From NCBI GenBank assembly GCA_045639525.1, contig JAZUDI010000026.1, forward strand, positions 1 to 64,000: a stretch of 64,000 nucleotides of DNA. The letters are read 5' to 3'. The stretch comes from UBA1181 sp045639525 (GTDB taxonomy: Bacteria; Bacteroidota; Bacteroidia; Bacteroidales; Paludibacteraceae). The notes beneath the pieces were generated by a model, which worked only from the letters and a program-made list of their open reading frames with translations, had not been told where the DNA came from and did not search any database. This document shows, piece after piece, positions 1 to 8,163 of this stretch. How positions within the stretch are numbered: position 1 is the stretch's first letter; every line of letters begins with the position of its first letter. A program made the position numbers and the translations under genes.

Positions 1-2
1 CA

Positions 3-3000
3 GTAGAATATAAAGATGGAGATTTTGTTTTTGCAGGTGTGGAGAAAGACACATTGGTAAAGTATACGGGATTAGACTCTGTCGTTTCCATTCCCGACCA
101 TGTTAAACACATTGGTGAGACTGCATTCCTAAAAAAGAGTAAATTGACATCCATCACCATCCCCGACTCCGTCATTTCGATAGGAGAACGTGCATTCTCT
201 GAGTGTACAAAAATAAAATCCATAAATCTGCCAAGTACAATCACTTCTATTGGAGCAGAAGCGTTCTATGGTTGTTCTAAATTGGAATCCGTCGTAATTC
301 CAAACTCAATCACCACAATTGAAGATTATACATTTTATAAATGTAAATCTCTGACATCCGTCACAATTCCTAACTCCGTCATTTCAATTGGAGAAGAGGC
401 ATTCTGTGGTTGTGAAAGTCTAAAATCCATCAACCTACCAAGTTCAATCACATATATGGGGCCAAGTGCATTAAACTCTTGTAAAAGTTTAACTTCCGTC
501 GAAATACCAAACTCAATTACCTCAATTGAAAAATACACATTTTATAATTGCACGTCTCTGACTTCTGTATCTATTCCAGAATCGGTCACTTCCATAGAAG
601 ATCATGCCTTCGGTGAGACGAATTTAACTTCTGTCGAACTTCCAGAATCGGTAACTGAAATTAAGGAAGGCACATTTTGGAGTTGTGATAGTCTGGTATC
701 GGTCAAGACATCGAGCTCACTTACATCTATTGGAAAAGAAGCATTCTATAATTGTAACTTGTCTTCATTCGACATTCCAAACACTGTTACTTCAATCGGG
801 GAACATGCTTTTCATAATTGCAATATAGATTCAATTATAATACCTAATTCTGTCACTACTATTGGATCTGGAGCATTTAAGTATTGTTCTTTGAAATCTA
901 TTGTCATCCCCAATTCAGTCACATTCATAGGCGACAATACTTTTGTCGGATGTCCTTTGACTTCAGTAACACTTCCAAACACTATTACTTCCTTAGAGAA
1001 TTCTGTGTTCGCTTATTGTGATAGTTTGAAATCAATAACTATTCCAAATTCAGTAACTATAATTAAACTCAATGCTTTTTATAAATGTCGCAGTTTGGAG
1101 TCTGTTCAGATTCCAGAATCCGTCACTATTATAGAAAAAGAAGCGTTTAGCGGATGCGGAAAATTAAAATCCATCAATATCCCAAATTCTGTCGAATCTA
1201 TTTATCAGTCTGCGTTTGAAAACTGTGTTTCCTTGGAACCGCTTTACATTCCAAGTTCAGTTGGGATAGGGAAAAATGCATTCTATAACGTGAAACTCAT
1301 TTTTTATGATGGCAGTGAAAACGGAAGTCCATGGGGAGCCCAATGTCATGCGAAAAAAGGCATAATCGATGGTGATTTTGTCTATGTTGACGAGCAGAAG
1401 GATACATTGGTATATTACTTGGGTGTTGGACCTGATGTTGTAATCTCCGATCATGTGAATACTATTGTTAAAGAAGCATTTTATGAAAACTCATATATAA
1501 AATCTGTCACCATCCCAAGTTCCGTCACTTCCATAGGAGATTATGCCTTCTATCAATGTAGGAATTTATCTCCCGTCACCATTCCGTCTTCTGTCGCTTC
1601 GATAGGAAAATCCGCATTCTATAATGTTGATACCATTTACTACGCAGGACCAGCCACAGGTAGTCCTTGGGGAGCGAAGCATCACATAAAAGCCATAATC
1701 GACGGTGATTTTATTTACGGAGACGAAAAGAAAACGGTGTTGAAACAATACATTGGTAGCGACTCCATAGTGGTTATTCCTGACAATGTAGTGACCATTA
1801 AAGATTCTGCTTTCATCAACAATACCACCATTCAATCGGTTGTAATACCTAATTCAGTTGAAACGATTGGCTCGTATGCTTTCGCGGGATGTACGGGAAT
1901 AAGCAGATTGTCGGTCCCTTACACTGTTTCATATATTGGAGAGGATGCCTTTTCTCAGGTGGATACAGTCTCTTATGGAGGTTTTGCAGTTTGGCAATGG
2001 TGGGAGACACAATATTGGGGTGCATTGAACTTTGATGAGGAGGGTTATGATTTGTATATTATCCACAACTTAGAGGAGCTACTGTATTTCAGAGATTCGG
2101 TAAAAGGCATTGCAAGGCTTGAAGCAGACATCGATCTTAGCCCTGTTTGTGGCAAGGTGGGAGACGAAATGGTTAGTTTCACCCCTATCAAATGTCTAAA
2201 ATTCGACGGTGGAAACCACACCATCTCCAACCTCTATATCAATCAACCGGATAATGATAAAGAGGTCGCTTTGTTCGATACAGAAGATAAAATTTATAAA
2301 CTTCTAATTCAGAACCTAAAAGTGACGAATGCATACGTGAAGGGTGGAGAATATGCGGCTGGAATAGCAAATAACGGCATTTTCGTCAACTGCCATTTTG
2401 AAGGTGTTGTTATCGGAAAATATGCAGGCGGTGTGAGCGAATATGGAAAACCATCATCTGCATATAATTGTAGCAACTATGGTATGGTTGTTTCTTCTTC
2501 ATACTCAAGTGGAATAGATGCTTCCTCTATGTATAATTGCTACAACAGAGGACGAATTGTTAGCGATGAAGCGGCTATAGGACTTGGAATGTATTGCTGT
2601 GAACATTTCAACATATATAATTCTGGCGACGTATACGCTCCTGATTCAAAAAACATTTATTACATAGAGACTGATCATTGGGATGATGATGCTAGTGGTA
2701 GTCTTTTTGTTTTGCAGGAAATGGATTCCAGTGCTTTCCTTTCGGGTGCTGTGAAAGATTCGTTGAACAAGTACGTTTCGCAAAATCCGAAGGCTTATGA
2801 TTATCATTCAGACTCTATCCCATTGCTACAATGGGTGCAAGGAGAGGATGGATTCCCACGTTTTGAAGGAGTGGATTTGAAGCCGACGCAGGGATATGTG
2901 GTCCGTTACAAAGGAGAAATTGAGGATTATGATGTCGCTTTGAATGGCACCGTCGCTTTGCCAGTTTGTTCAATCAGCGGCAACTCTTACGTTTTCTCCA

Positions 3001-3650
3001 ACAACTTCGATGGAAAGAATATCGTGAGCGACACGACCATCATTGTGGAAATGGCAAAGAAGGACTCTATTTGGGGATTGGAAATGCGAGGTAACTTTGA
3101 TGCTGACGGTTATATCTCTCTTTCTTTTTATACCAATATGGATAACGAAGACGAGAGATTCTATGGAATCCATGGGGATTTTTATACTCAGAACGAAATT
3201 AAAGAGTATTTCTTTGTGAATAGTTATTTGTTTTCTAAAGCTGGTGTAATCTGCGACTATGTTCAAGAAAGCGATTCCATTTGGAAAGTCACTTTGGACA
3301 GTATTTATTATAGTATTGAATATGACAGTTTGGCTTTGTATGTAGGATATTACGATAGCAAGGTTAGATTCAACACAAATGTTTTATCTTGGACAAAGGG
3401 TGCGACTGGCGATGAGACCAGCGTCTCAACCATCAGCAACCTAGCACTCGAAGTCTATGCCGACGACGAAACAATCCACGTCGCCAATGCACAGCCAAAC
3501 ACTAAGATTCAGGTGTTTGATATGAACGGCAAGGTAGTAGCTTCTGGTGTAACCGATGCTGAGGGAAGTGCGGAGATGAAACTTCCTGCGATGAAAGGTG
3601 TTTATGTGGTGAGTGATGGCAACCAGTCGACGAAGGTGGTGGTTGAGTAA
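3..3650 (+). CDS. BspA-like leucine-rich-repeat secreted protein, 5' end missing
   Basis: The reading frame is open to the left edge, so the N-terminus and true start are outside the window. The GTG at 39 lies inside a repeated motif (DGDF.....EKDTL) and is not a start. I count about 24 LRR_5/BspA-type repeats of roughly 23 residues, with consensus IPxSVTSIGxxAFxxCxxLxSV. They fall in blocks separated by a linker containing GSPWGA and then IDGDF.Y.DE.K. Around residues 660-900 there is a GLUG-like region (AGGVSEYG, YNCYNRGRIVS). The last ~70 residues (IQVFDMNGKVVASG, KGVYVV, ending VVVE) look like a T9SS type A sorting domain, so the protein should be exported across the outer membrane and anchored at the surface. 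Family members often act in adhesion; the ligand is unknown. A terminator follows. Confidence 0.88.
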   Translation, partial: VEYKDGDFVFAGVEKDTLVKYTGLDSVVSIPDHVKHIGETAFLKKSKLTSITIPDSVISIGERAFSECTKIKSINLPSTITSIGAEAFYGCSKLESVVIPNSITTIEDYTFYKCKSLTSVTIPNSVISIGEEAFCGCESLKSINLPSSITYMGPSALNSCKSLTSVEIPNSITSIEKYTFYNCTSLTSVSIPESVTSIEDHAFGETNLTSVELPESVTEIKEGTFWSCDSLVSVKTSSSLTSIGKEAFYNCNLSSFDIPNTVTSIGEHAFHNCNIDSIIIPNSVTTIGSGAFKYCSLKSIVIPNSVTFIGDNTFVGCPLTSVTLPNTITSLENSVFAYCDSLKSITIPNSVTIIKLNAFYKCRSLESVQIPESVTIIEKEAFSGCGKLKSINIPNSVESIYQSAFENCVSLEPLYIPSSVGIGKNAFYNVKLIFYDGSENGSPWGAQCHAKKGIIDGDFVYVDEQKDTLVYYLGVGPDVVISDHVNTIVKEAFYENSYIKSVTIPSSVTSIGDYAFYQCRNLSPVTIPSSVASIGKSAFYNVDTIYYAGPATGSPWGAKHHIKAIIDGDFIYGDEKKTVLKQYIGSDSIVVIPDNVVTIKDSAFINNTTIQSVVIPNSVETIGSYAFAGCTGISRLSVPYTVSYIGEDAFSQVDTVSYGGFAVWQWWETQYWGALNFDEEGYDLYIIHNLEELLYFRDSVKGIARLEADIDLSPVCGKVGDEMVSFTPIKCLKFDGGNHTISNLYINQPDNDKEVALFDTEDKIYKLLIQNLKVTNAYVKGGEYAAGIANNGIFVNCHFEGVVIGKYAGGVSEYGKPSSAYNCSNYGMVVSSSYSSGIDASSMYNCYNRGRIVSDEAAIGLGMYCCEHFNIYNSGDVYAPDSKNIYYIETDHWDDDASGSLFVLQEMDSSAFLSGAVKDSLNKYVSQNPKAYDYHSDSIPLLQWVQGEDGFPRFEGVDLKPTQGYVVRYKGEIEDYDVALNGTVALPVCSISGNSYVFSNNFDGKNIVSDTTIIVEMAKKDSIWGLEMRGNFDADGYISLSFYTNMDNEDERFYGIHGDFYTQNEIKEYFFVNSYLFSKAGVICDYVQESDSIWKVTLDSIYYSIEYDSLALYVGYYDSKVRFNTNVLSWTKGATGDETSVSTISNLALEVYADDETIHVANAQPNTKIQVFDMNGKVVASGVTDAEGSAEMKLPAMKGVYVVSDGNQSTKVVVE

Positions 3651-3691
3651 AGAGGATAGAATATAGGTTTTGTCCTAAAACACTCGGACAA

Positions 3692-3728
3692 AACGCCAGC
3701 CATTTCTGTAATGACTGGCGTTTCCTTT
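3692..3728 (+). terminator. Rho-independent terminator after the BspA-like gene
   Basis: Arms AACGCCAGCCAT and ATGACTGGCGTT (one G-T pair) around a 7-base loop, followed by a T-rich stretch. It lies 41 bases after the stop codon. Confidence 0.8.
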
Positions 3729-3789
3729 CTTTATCCAATATGAAATCTTAAAAAAATGACTTGTAGGTTATTTGTTTAAATATATACGC

Positions 3790-3797
3790 TATATTTG
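3790..3797 (+). promoter_or_regulatory. Promoter -7 element for the orphan antitoxin
   Basis: TATATTTG fits the Bacteroidota -7 consensus TAnnTTTG. It is 60 bases before the chosen start. A TTTG lies upstream at 3771 but is closer than the usual ~19 bases. Confidence 0.45.
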
Positions 3798-3856
3798 TAT
3801 GACATAATCAGTTGCAATCTGAAATACTTGAAAGAATAAATAAAGCATGGTTAAAT

Positions 3857-4132
3857 ATGTGTACTTTTAATATAATTATGAACGATGATTTGATAGAGGC
3901 AGTTCGTCCTACTTTCAAAACAAGAGAAGCGGTCAATGAGTGGTTGCAAAATCAGGCAACTCTTTTGTTGCAGCAGGTTGTCGCACGCCAAAACTCGGAG
4001 GAGTCTATTACCGCATCTTCGTCAGTAAAAGAGCACTCGGCATGGGTACAGTCAATGTCGAAATATCGTCGGCTTGCTCCAAAGGACGAGAAAACTGCAA
4101 TGTTGGATTCATTAGACGAACGTTTTGGATGA
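3857..4132 (+). CDS. Orphan antitoxin-like protein of a degraded PIN module
   Basis: A 91-residue protein if started at ATG 3857 (MCTFNIIMNDDLI). The frame extends up to TTG 3812, but the ATG gives a natural short beta-strand followed by a helical region (AVRPTFKTREAVNEWL), as in ribbon-helix-helix-like antitoxins, and a charged C-terminus. Its stop overlaps the ATG of a PIN-domain toxin remnant (ATGA overlap), the usual antitoxin-toxin arrangement. The toxin is destroyed, so this is probably a solitary DNA-binding antitoxin or a decaying gene. The antitoxin family is inferred mainly from context. ATG 3878 is an alternative start. Confidence 0.6.
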   Translation: MCTFNIIMNDDLIEAVRPTFKTREAVNEWLQNQATLLLQQVVARQNSEESITASSSVKEHSAWVQSMSKYRRLAPKDEKTAMLDSLDERFG

Positions 4133-4333
4133 AAGTGCAACATTGCAAGTACTGACAAGTTTGTACTATCTGAAGCACTATCTAACATTGTTCCCGATTT
4201 CGAGGATATGGTGCAGTACCATTCTGCTCGAAATGTTTCTGCCGATTGCATCATCACCCGTAATGTGAAAGATTTTAATACTGTATCGGATGTGAAGATT
4301 ATGACTCCCTCCGAGTTCCTTGCTGCTCAATAG
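4129..4333 (+). pseudogene. PIN-domain (VapC-like) toxin remnant with internal deletion
   Basis: The original start ATG 4129 overlaps the antitoxin stop and opens with MKV, as PIN toxins do, but reaches a stop after 8 codons. In another frame, 4133-4333 encodes a typical PIN C-terminus: DFEDMVQYHSAR, then ADCIITRNVKDF, then IMTPSEFL, ending at TAG 4331. PIN toxins are usually ~130-140 residues. Roughly the N-terminal half, including the catalytic DTN motif, is absent, so an active RNase cannot be made. A deletion between the start and the C-terminal half, with loss of frame, explains this best. Confidence 0.75.
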
Positions 4334-4472
4334 TGCGTTTGTAGTCTTTTGCGGAAGGAGAACATCTGACGCTCAAAATCAAATTCCTTCCTGGCAAATA
4401 ATGATCTACAAAAAAATCTTACTTCCTAACTGATTTCATCGAACTAACGTTTCTAAACTCTTAATTATTTAT

Positions 4473-4480
4473 TATTTTTG
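4473..4480 (+). promoter_or_regulatory. Promoter -7 element of the thiamine operon
   Basis: TATTTTTG matches TAnnTTTG. The predicted transcript would begin near 4487, just at the 5' strand of the riboswitch P1 helix. Confidence 0.55.
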
Positions 4481-4485
4481 CCTAC

Positions 4486-4610
4486 GATAAATCAAAGGGG
4501 TGCCAAAAGGTACGATTGGCTGAGATTATACCCTCTGACCTGATGCAGATCATGCTGCCGTAGGGATTGATCGTTAAATTTCCTATAAAGGTTCTCCTTT
4601 TTGATTTATC
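4486..4610 (+). promoter_or_regulatory. TPP riboswitch (THI element) with expression platform
   Basis: The conserved aptamer elements are present in order: GGGGTGC at 4497, GGCTGAGAT at 4518, ACCC at 4530, CTGATGCAGAT at 4539-4550 and GTAGGGA at 4560-4566. P1 can form between ATCAA (4491-4495) and TTGAT (4567-4571). The 5' P1 strand is also part of GATAAATCAAA (4486-4496), which is perfectly complementary to TTTGATTTATC (4600-4610) downstream. A small AAAGG/CCTTT hairpin (4587-4600) precedes that copy. Thiamine pyrophosphate binding should lower expression of the thi genes that follow. The alternative pairing is a plausible switch, but the mechanism is inferred. Confidence 0.92.
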
Positions 4611-4640
4611 CTAATTTCTAATTCTTAATTGAATCGCAGA

Positions 4641-4838
4641 ATGAAGGTATTGGTAAATGCGAAGGAGGTAACCACAGATTCCTCTACACTTTTGGATCTC
4701 TCGAAAGAGTTGGCGTTGCCGGATAAGGGCGTCGCCGTGGCGGTCAACAACCAAATTGTTCCCCGTGCGGAGTGGGCGGATGCTCCATTGTCCGAAGGGG
4801 CGAATATTGTCATCATCAAGGCTGCTTGCGGCGGCTGA
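4641..4838 (+). CDS. thiS: Sulfur carrier protein ThiS
   Basis: A 65-residue ubiquitin-fold protein starting at ATG 4641 (MKVLVNAKEV); the frame also offers TTG 4629. It ends in the diagnostic Gly-Gly (AACGG). ThiF adenylates this terminus and it is converted to a thiocarboxylate that supplies sulfur for thiazole synthesis by ThiG. It is the first gene after the TPP riboswitch and is followed 13 bases later by thiE. Length is normal for the family. Confidence 0.95.
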   Translation: MKVLVNAKEVTTDSSTLLDLSKELALPDKGVAVAVNNQIVPRAEWADAPLSEGANIVIIKAACGG

Positions 4839-4851
4839 TCAATCGACGCGT

Positions 4852-5499
4852 ATGGAAAAAGAGGAGATGTTATCCCAGAATGTGCGGATGCAGTTCATCT
4901 CGCACTTCACCGATCAATATGACTATTTAGATTCCATTGCGATGGCTTTGGAGGGTGGTTGCCGTTGGGTGCAGCTGAGAATGAAGGACGCGACCCCGGA
5001 GGAGATCCTTCCGATTGCTTTGGAGGCCCAGAAACTTTGCAAGGCGAAGGATGCGACCTTCATCATCGATGACCACGTGGCGTTGGTGAAAGAAATCGGC
5101 GCAGATGGCGTCCACTTGGGCAAATTGGATATGCCGGTAGGCGAGGCCCGAAAGATTTTGGGTGACTCCTTCATCATCGGTGGCACCTCCAATACCTTTG
5201 AGGATATCGCGATGCACGCCGCTGCGGGCGCTGACTATATCGGTTGTGGCCCCTTCCGTTTCACGACCACCAAGAAGAATCTCTCCCCAGTTTTAGGTCT
5301 AGAGGGTTATCAGACCTTGGTGGCGAAGATGAAGGAGCAGGGATTGAACCTTCCGATTGTCGCCATCGGCGGTATCAATGCGGCGGACATCCCCGCCATT
5401 ATGCGGACGGGCGTCTCAGGCATCGCCTTGTCGGGAACGGTGCTCCGTGCGGAGAATCCGGTGGCGGAGATGCGTAAGCTGATGGATATGATGGTGTGA
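4852..5499 (+). CDS. thiE: Thiamine phosphate synthase ThiE
   Basis: A 215-residue TIM-barrel enzyme that joins HMP-pyrophosphate and thiazole phosphate to make thiamine phosphate. Family motifs are visible in order: QLRMKD (pyrophosphate binding), FIIDDHVAL, GADGVHLGK, GGTSNT, GCGPFRFTTTKK (phosphate-binding Thr/Lys) and VAIGGI. ATG 4852 is chosen because the open frame upstream of it overlaps thiS and has no similarity to ThiE. The pattern is complete, so this is probably the main ThiE of the operon; a divergent second copy lies at 10498. Confidence 0.94.
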   Translation: MEKEEMLSQNVRMQFISHFTDQYDYLDSIAMALEGGCRWVQLRMKDATPEEILPIALEAQKLCKAKDATFIIDDHVALVKEIGADGVHLGKLDMPVGEARKILGDSFIIGGTSNTFEDIAMHAAAGADYIGCGPFRFTTTKKNLSPVLGLEGYQTLVAKMKEQGLNLPIVAIGGINAADIPAIMRTGVSGIALSGTVLRAENPVAEMRKLMDMMV

Positions 5500-5544
5500 C
5501 CGGTTACTTATCAATCGTAGAAGAAATAAATAATAACAAACTAT

Positions 5545-6321
5545 ATGAGTAAATTAGTGATTGCAGGTCGTGAGTTTAATTCACGCCTATTCCTTGGAAC
5601 AGGAAAGTTTGATTCCAACGCGTTGATGGAGGCCTCCATCAAGGCATCTTGCACGGAAATGGTGACGGTAGCCATGAAGCGTATCGAGTTGGAGGATAAG
5701 AACGATGATATGTTGAAGCATATCGTCAGCCAAAACATCCAATTGTTGCCCAACACCTCTGGCGTCCGCGACGCGGAGGAGGCGGTATTCGCCGCACAGA
5801 TGGCGCGCGAGGCCTTCGGAACCAACTGGTTGAAATTGGAGATCCACCCAGATCCCCGCTATTTGTTGCCAGACTCCATCGAGACATTGAAGGCGACGGA
5901 GAAGTTGGTGAAGATGGGCTTTGTCGTATTGCCTTATTGCCAGGCTGATCCTACACTCTGCAAGCGTTTGGAGGAGGCTGGCGCCGCTACTGTGATGCCA
6001 CTTGGCGCCCCTATCGGTACCAACAAGGGTTTGCAGACCCGTGATTTCCTACGTATTATCATCGAACAAGCCAATATCCCAGTTGTGGTGGATGCGGGTA
6101 TCGGTGCGCCAAGCCACGCCGCCGAGGCGATGGAGATGGGTGCCTCCGCATGTTTGGTGAATACTGCGATCGCTGTGGCGGGAGATCCTGTCGCTATGGC
6201 GGTGGCCTTTAAGCAGGCGGTTGAGGCGGGCCGTATGGCCTATGAGGCAGGTTTGGGTACGCAAGCCGATAACTTTGTGGCGGAGGCATCCTCTCCACTC
6301 ACAGCGTTCTTAAATTCATAA
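5545..6321 (+). CDS. thiG: Thiazole synthase ThiG
   Basis: A 258-residue TIM-barrel enzyme that builds the thiazole phosphate ring from deoxyxylulose 5-phosphate, dehydroglycine (from ThiH) and sulfur from ThiS thiocarboxylate. It shows the N-terminal SRLFLGTGKF, the Schiff-base lysine region WLKLEIHPD, VMPLGAPIG and VVDAGIGAPSHAAEAMEMG, which are typical of ThiG. Length is normal. It follows thiE by 45 bases. Confidence 0.96.
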   Translation: MSKLVIAGREFNSRLFLGTGKFDSNALMEASIKASCTEMVTVAMKRIELEDKNDDMLKHIVSQNIQLLPNTSGVRDAEEAVFAAQMAREAFGTNWLKLEIHPDPRYLLPDSIETLKATEKLVKMGFVVLPYCQADPTLCKRLEEAGAATVMPLGAPIGTNKGLQTRDFLRIIIEQANIPVVVDAGIGAPSHAAEAMEMGASACLVNTAIAVAGDPVAMAVAFKQAVEAGRMAYEAGLGTQADNFVAEASSPLTAFLNS

Positions 6322-6332
6322 ATGTTGCAGTG

Positions 6333-6431
6333 TTGGCTTCGGCTGAGTCTTGGCTTCGACTACGCTCAGCCAACGAGTCTCATAGCATCCCCTTATCATA
6401 ATTCATAATTCATAATTCAAAATTCATAATT
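6333..6431 (+). repeat. Intergenic repeat block between thiG and thiC
   Basis: Two parts. First, a small inverted repeat GGCTGAG (6341-6347) / CTCAGCC (6365-6371) with the direct repeat TTGGCTTCG. Second, an AT-rich tandem (6396-6431) built from units like ATAATTC and AAAATTC. The same AT-rich unit recurs between thiC and thiH. Nothing here looks like a promoter strong enough to define a separate operon. Confidence 0.6.
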
Positions 6432-6437
6432 ATCATT

Positions 6438-8126
6438 ATGAGTCAACAAATAACATTCCCCCGTTCCGAAAAAGTTTATTTGAAAGGAACGCTATTTCCA
6501 GATATCCGCGTGGGTATGCGCCAAGTGGAGCAAGTGCCCAGCACCAATTTCGTGAACGGAGAAAAGGTGATCACAGAGAATCCTAAGATCATGATCTATG
6601 ATACCAGTGGCCCATTCAGCGACCCTAATATCGAAATCGATTTGAAGAAGGGATTGCCTCGTATGCGTGAGGCGTGGATCACCAACCGCGGTGATGTGGA
6701 GCAGTTGCCGGAGATCTCCTCCGAGTATGGCCGTATGCGTCGTGACGACAAGAGTCTCGACCACCTCCGTTTCGAGCATATAGCACTGCCTTACCGCGCG
6801 AAGGCGGGTAAGTGCATTACCCAGATGGCCTATGCCAAGGCGGGCATCGTCACGCCAGAGATGGAGTATGTGGCGATCCGTGAAAATATGAACTGTAGGG
6901 AGTCGGGTATCGAGACCCATATCACACCTGAATTCGTGCGTGATGAGATCGCCGCTGGCCGCGCGGTCCTTCCTGCCAATATCAACCATCCGGAAAGCGA
7001 GCCGATGATCATCGGACGCAACTTCTTGGTGAAGATCAACACCAATATCGGAAACTCCGCCACCACCTCCAGCATCGACGAGGAGGTGGAGAAATCGGTT
7101 TGGAGCTGTAAATGGGGTGGCGACACCTTGATGGATCTCTCCACAGGTGCCAACATCCATGAGACCCGCGAGTGGATCATCCGCAACTGTCCTGTGCCAG
7201 TGGGCACTGTGCCTATCTACCAAGCTTTGGAAAAGGTGGATGGCAAGGTGGAGGATCTGACATGGGAGATTTACAAAGACACCTTGATCGAGCAGTGCGA
7301 ACAGGGCGTGGATTACTTCACCATCCATGCGGGTATCCGTCGCAAGAATGTCCACTTAGCCGATAAACGCGTCTGCGGTATCGTGAGCCGTGGTGGTAGC
7401 ATCATGAGCAAGTGGTGCCTGGTGCATGACCAGGAGAGTTTCTTGTATGAGCATTTCGACGAGATTTGCGATATTTTGGCCCAATATGATGTGGCGGTCT
7501 CTTTGGGAGATGGTCTCCGTCCGGGTTGCACCGCCGACGCCAACGACGAGGCGCAATTCGCCGAGTTGGATACTTTGGGCGAGTTGGTGCTCCGCGCGTG
7601 GGATAAGAATGTGCAGGCCTTTATCGAGGGACCTGGTCACGTGCCAATGCACAAGATCAAGGAGAACATGGAGCGTCAGATCGAGAAGTGCCACAATGCG
7701 CCGTTCTATACGCTCGGCCCGTTGGTGACTGACATCGCTCCTGGCTACGACCATATCACCTCTGCCATTGGTGCGGCTCAGATCGGTTGGTTAGGCACTG
7801 CTATGCTTTGCTATGTGACGCCGAAGGAGCACTTGGCTTTGCCGGACAAAGAGGATGTGCGCGTAGGTGTGATCACCTACAAGATCGCCGCCCACGCGGC
7901 CGACTTGGCGAAGGGACATCCGGGCGCGCAGGTGCGTGACAACGCTTTGAGCAAGGCTCGCTATGAGTTCCGTTGGAAGGATCAGTTCGATTTATCTTTG
8001 GATCCGGAGCGCGCGCAATCCTACTTCCACAAGGGAAAGCATGTGGATGGTGAATATTGCACCATGTGCGGACCGAACTTCTGTGCGATGCGCCTCAGCC
8101 GCGACATCAAGAAGGGAAATAAGTAA
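6438..8126 (+). CDS. thiC: Phosphomethylpyrimidine synthase ThiC
   Basis: A 562-residue non-canonical radical SAM enzyme that rearranges aminoimidazole ribotide to HMP phosphate. It shows the ThiC signatures PRSEKVYLKG at the N-terminus, RMRREDK-like RMRRDDKSLDHLRFE, NFLVKINTNIGNSA, TIHAGI, SRGGSIMSKWC and EGPGHVPMHK. The C-terminal [4Fe-4S] motif CTMCGPNFC lies near residue 540. Length is normal for the short bacterial form. The start is ATG 6438. Confidence 0.97.
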   Translation: MSQQITFPRSEKVYLKGTLFPDIRVGMRQVEQVPSTNFVNGEKVITENPKIMIYDTSGPFSDPNIEIDLKKGLPRMREAWITNRGDVEQLPEISSEYGRMRRDDKSLDHLRFEHIALPYRAKAGKCITQMAYAKAGIVTPEMEYVAIRENMNCRESGIETHITPEFVRDEIAAGRAVLPANINHPESEPMIIGRNFLVKINTNIGNSATTSSIDEEVEKSVWSCKWGGDTLMDLSTGANIHETREWIIRNCPVPVGTVPIYQALEKVDGKVEDLTWEIYKDTLIEQCEQGVDYFTIHAGIRRKNVHLADKRVCGIVSRGGSIMSKWCLVHDQESFLYEHFDEICDILAQYDVAVSLGDGLRPGCTADANDEAQFAELDTLGELVLRAWDKNVQAFIEGPGHVPMHKIKENMERQIEKCHNAPFYTLGPLVTDIAPGYDHITSAIGAAQIGWLGTAMLCYVTPKEHLALPDKEDVRVGVITYKIAAHAADLAKGHPGAQVRDNALSKARYEFRWKDQFDLSLDPERAQSYFHKGKHVDGEYCTMCGPNFCAMRLSRDIKKGNK

Positions 8127-8158
8127 TTCATAATTCAAAATTCATAATTCAAAATTAA
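8125..8158 (+). repeat. AT-rich tandem repeat between thiC and thiH
   Basis: AATTCATAATTCAAAATTC-type units, the same as those at 6396-6431, filling the whole thiC-thiH junction. Confidence 0.6.
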
Positions 8159-8163
8159 TTTCG

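Noticed and set aside
39..41. GTG as start of the BspA-like gene
   Set aside because: The frame is open to the left edge and the residues before the GTG match an internal repeat of the same protein, so the gene begins outside the window.
6492..7355. Long antisense ORF opposite thiC
   Set aside because: It is a His/Arg/Leu-rich shadow of the thiC reading frame with no recognisable domain.
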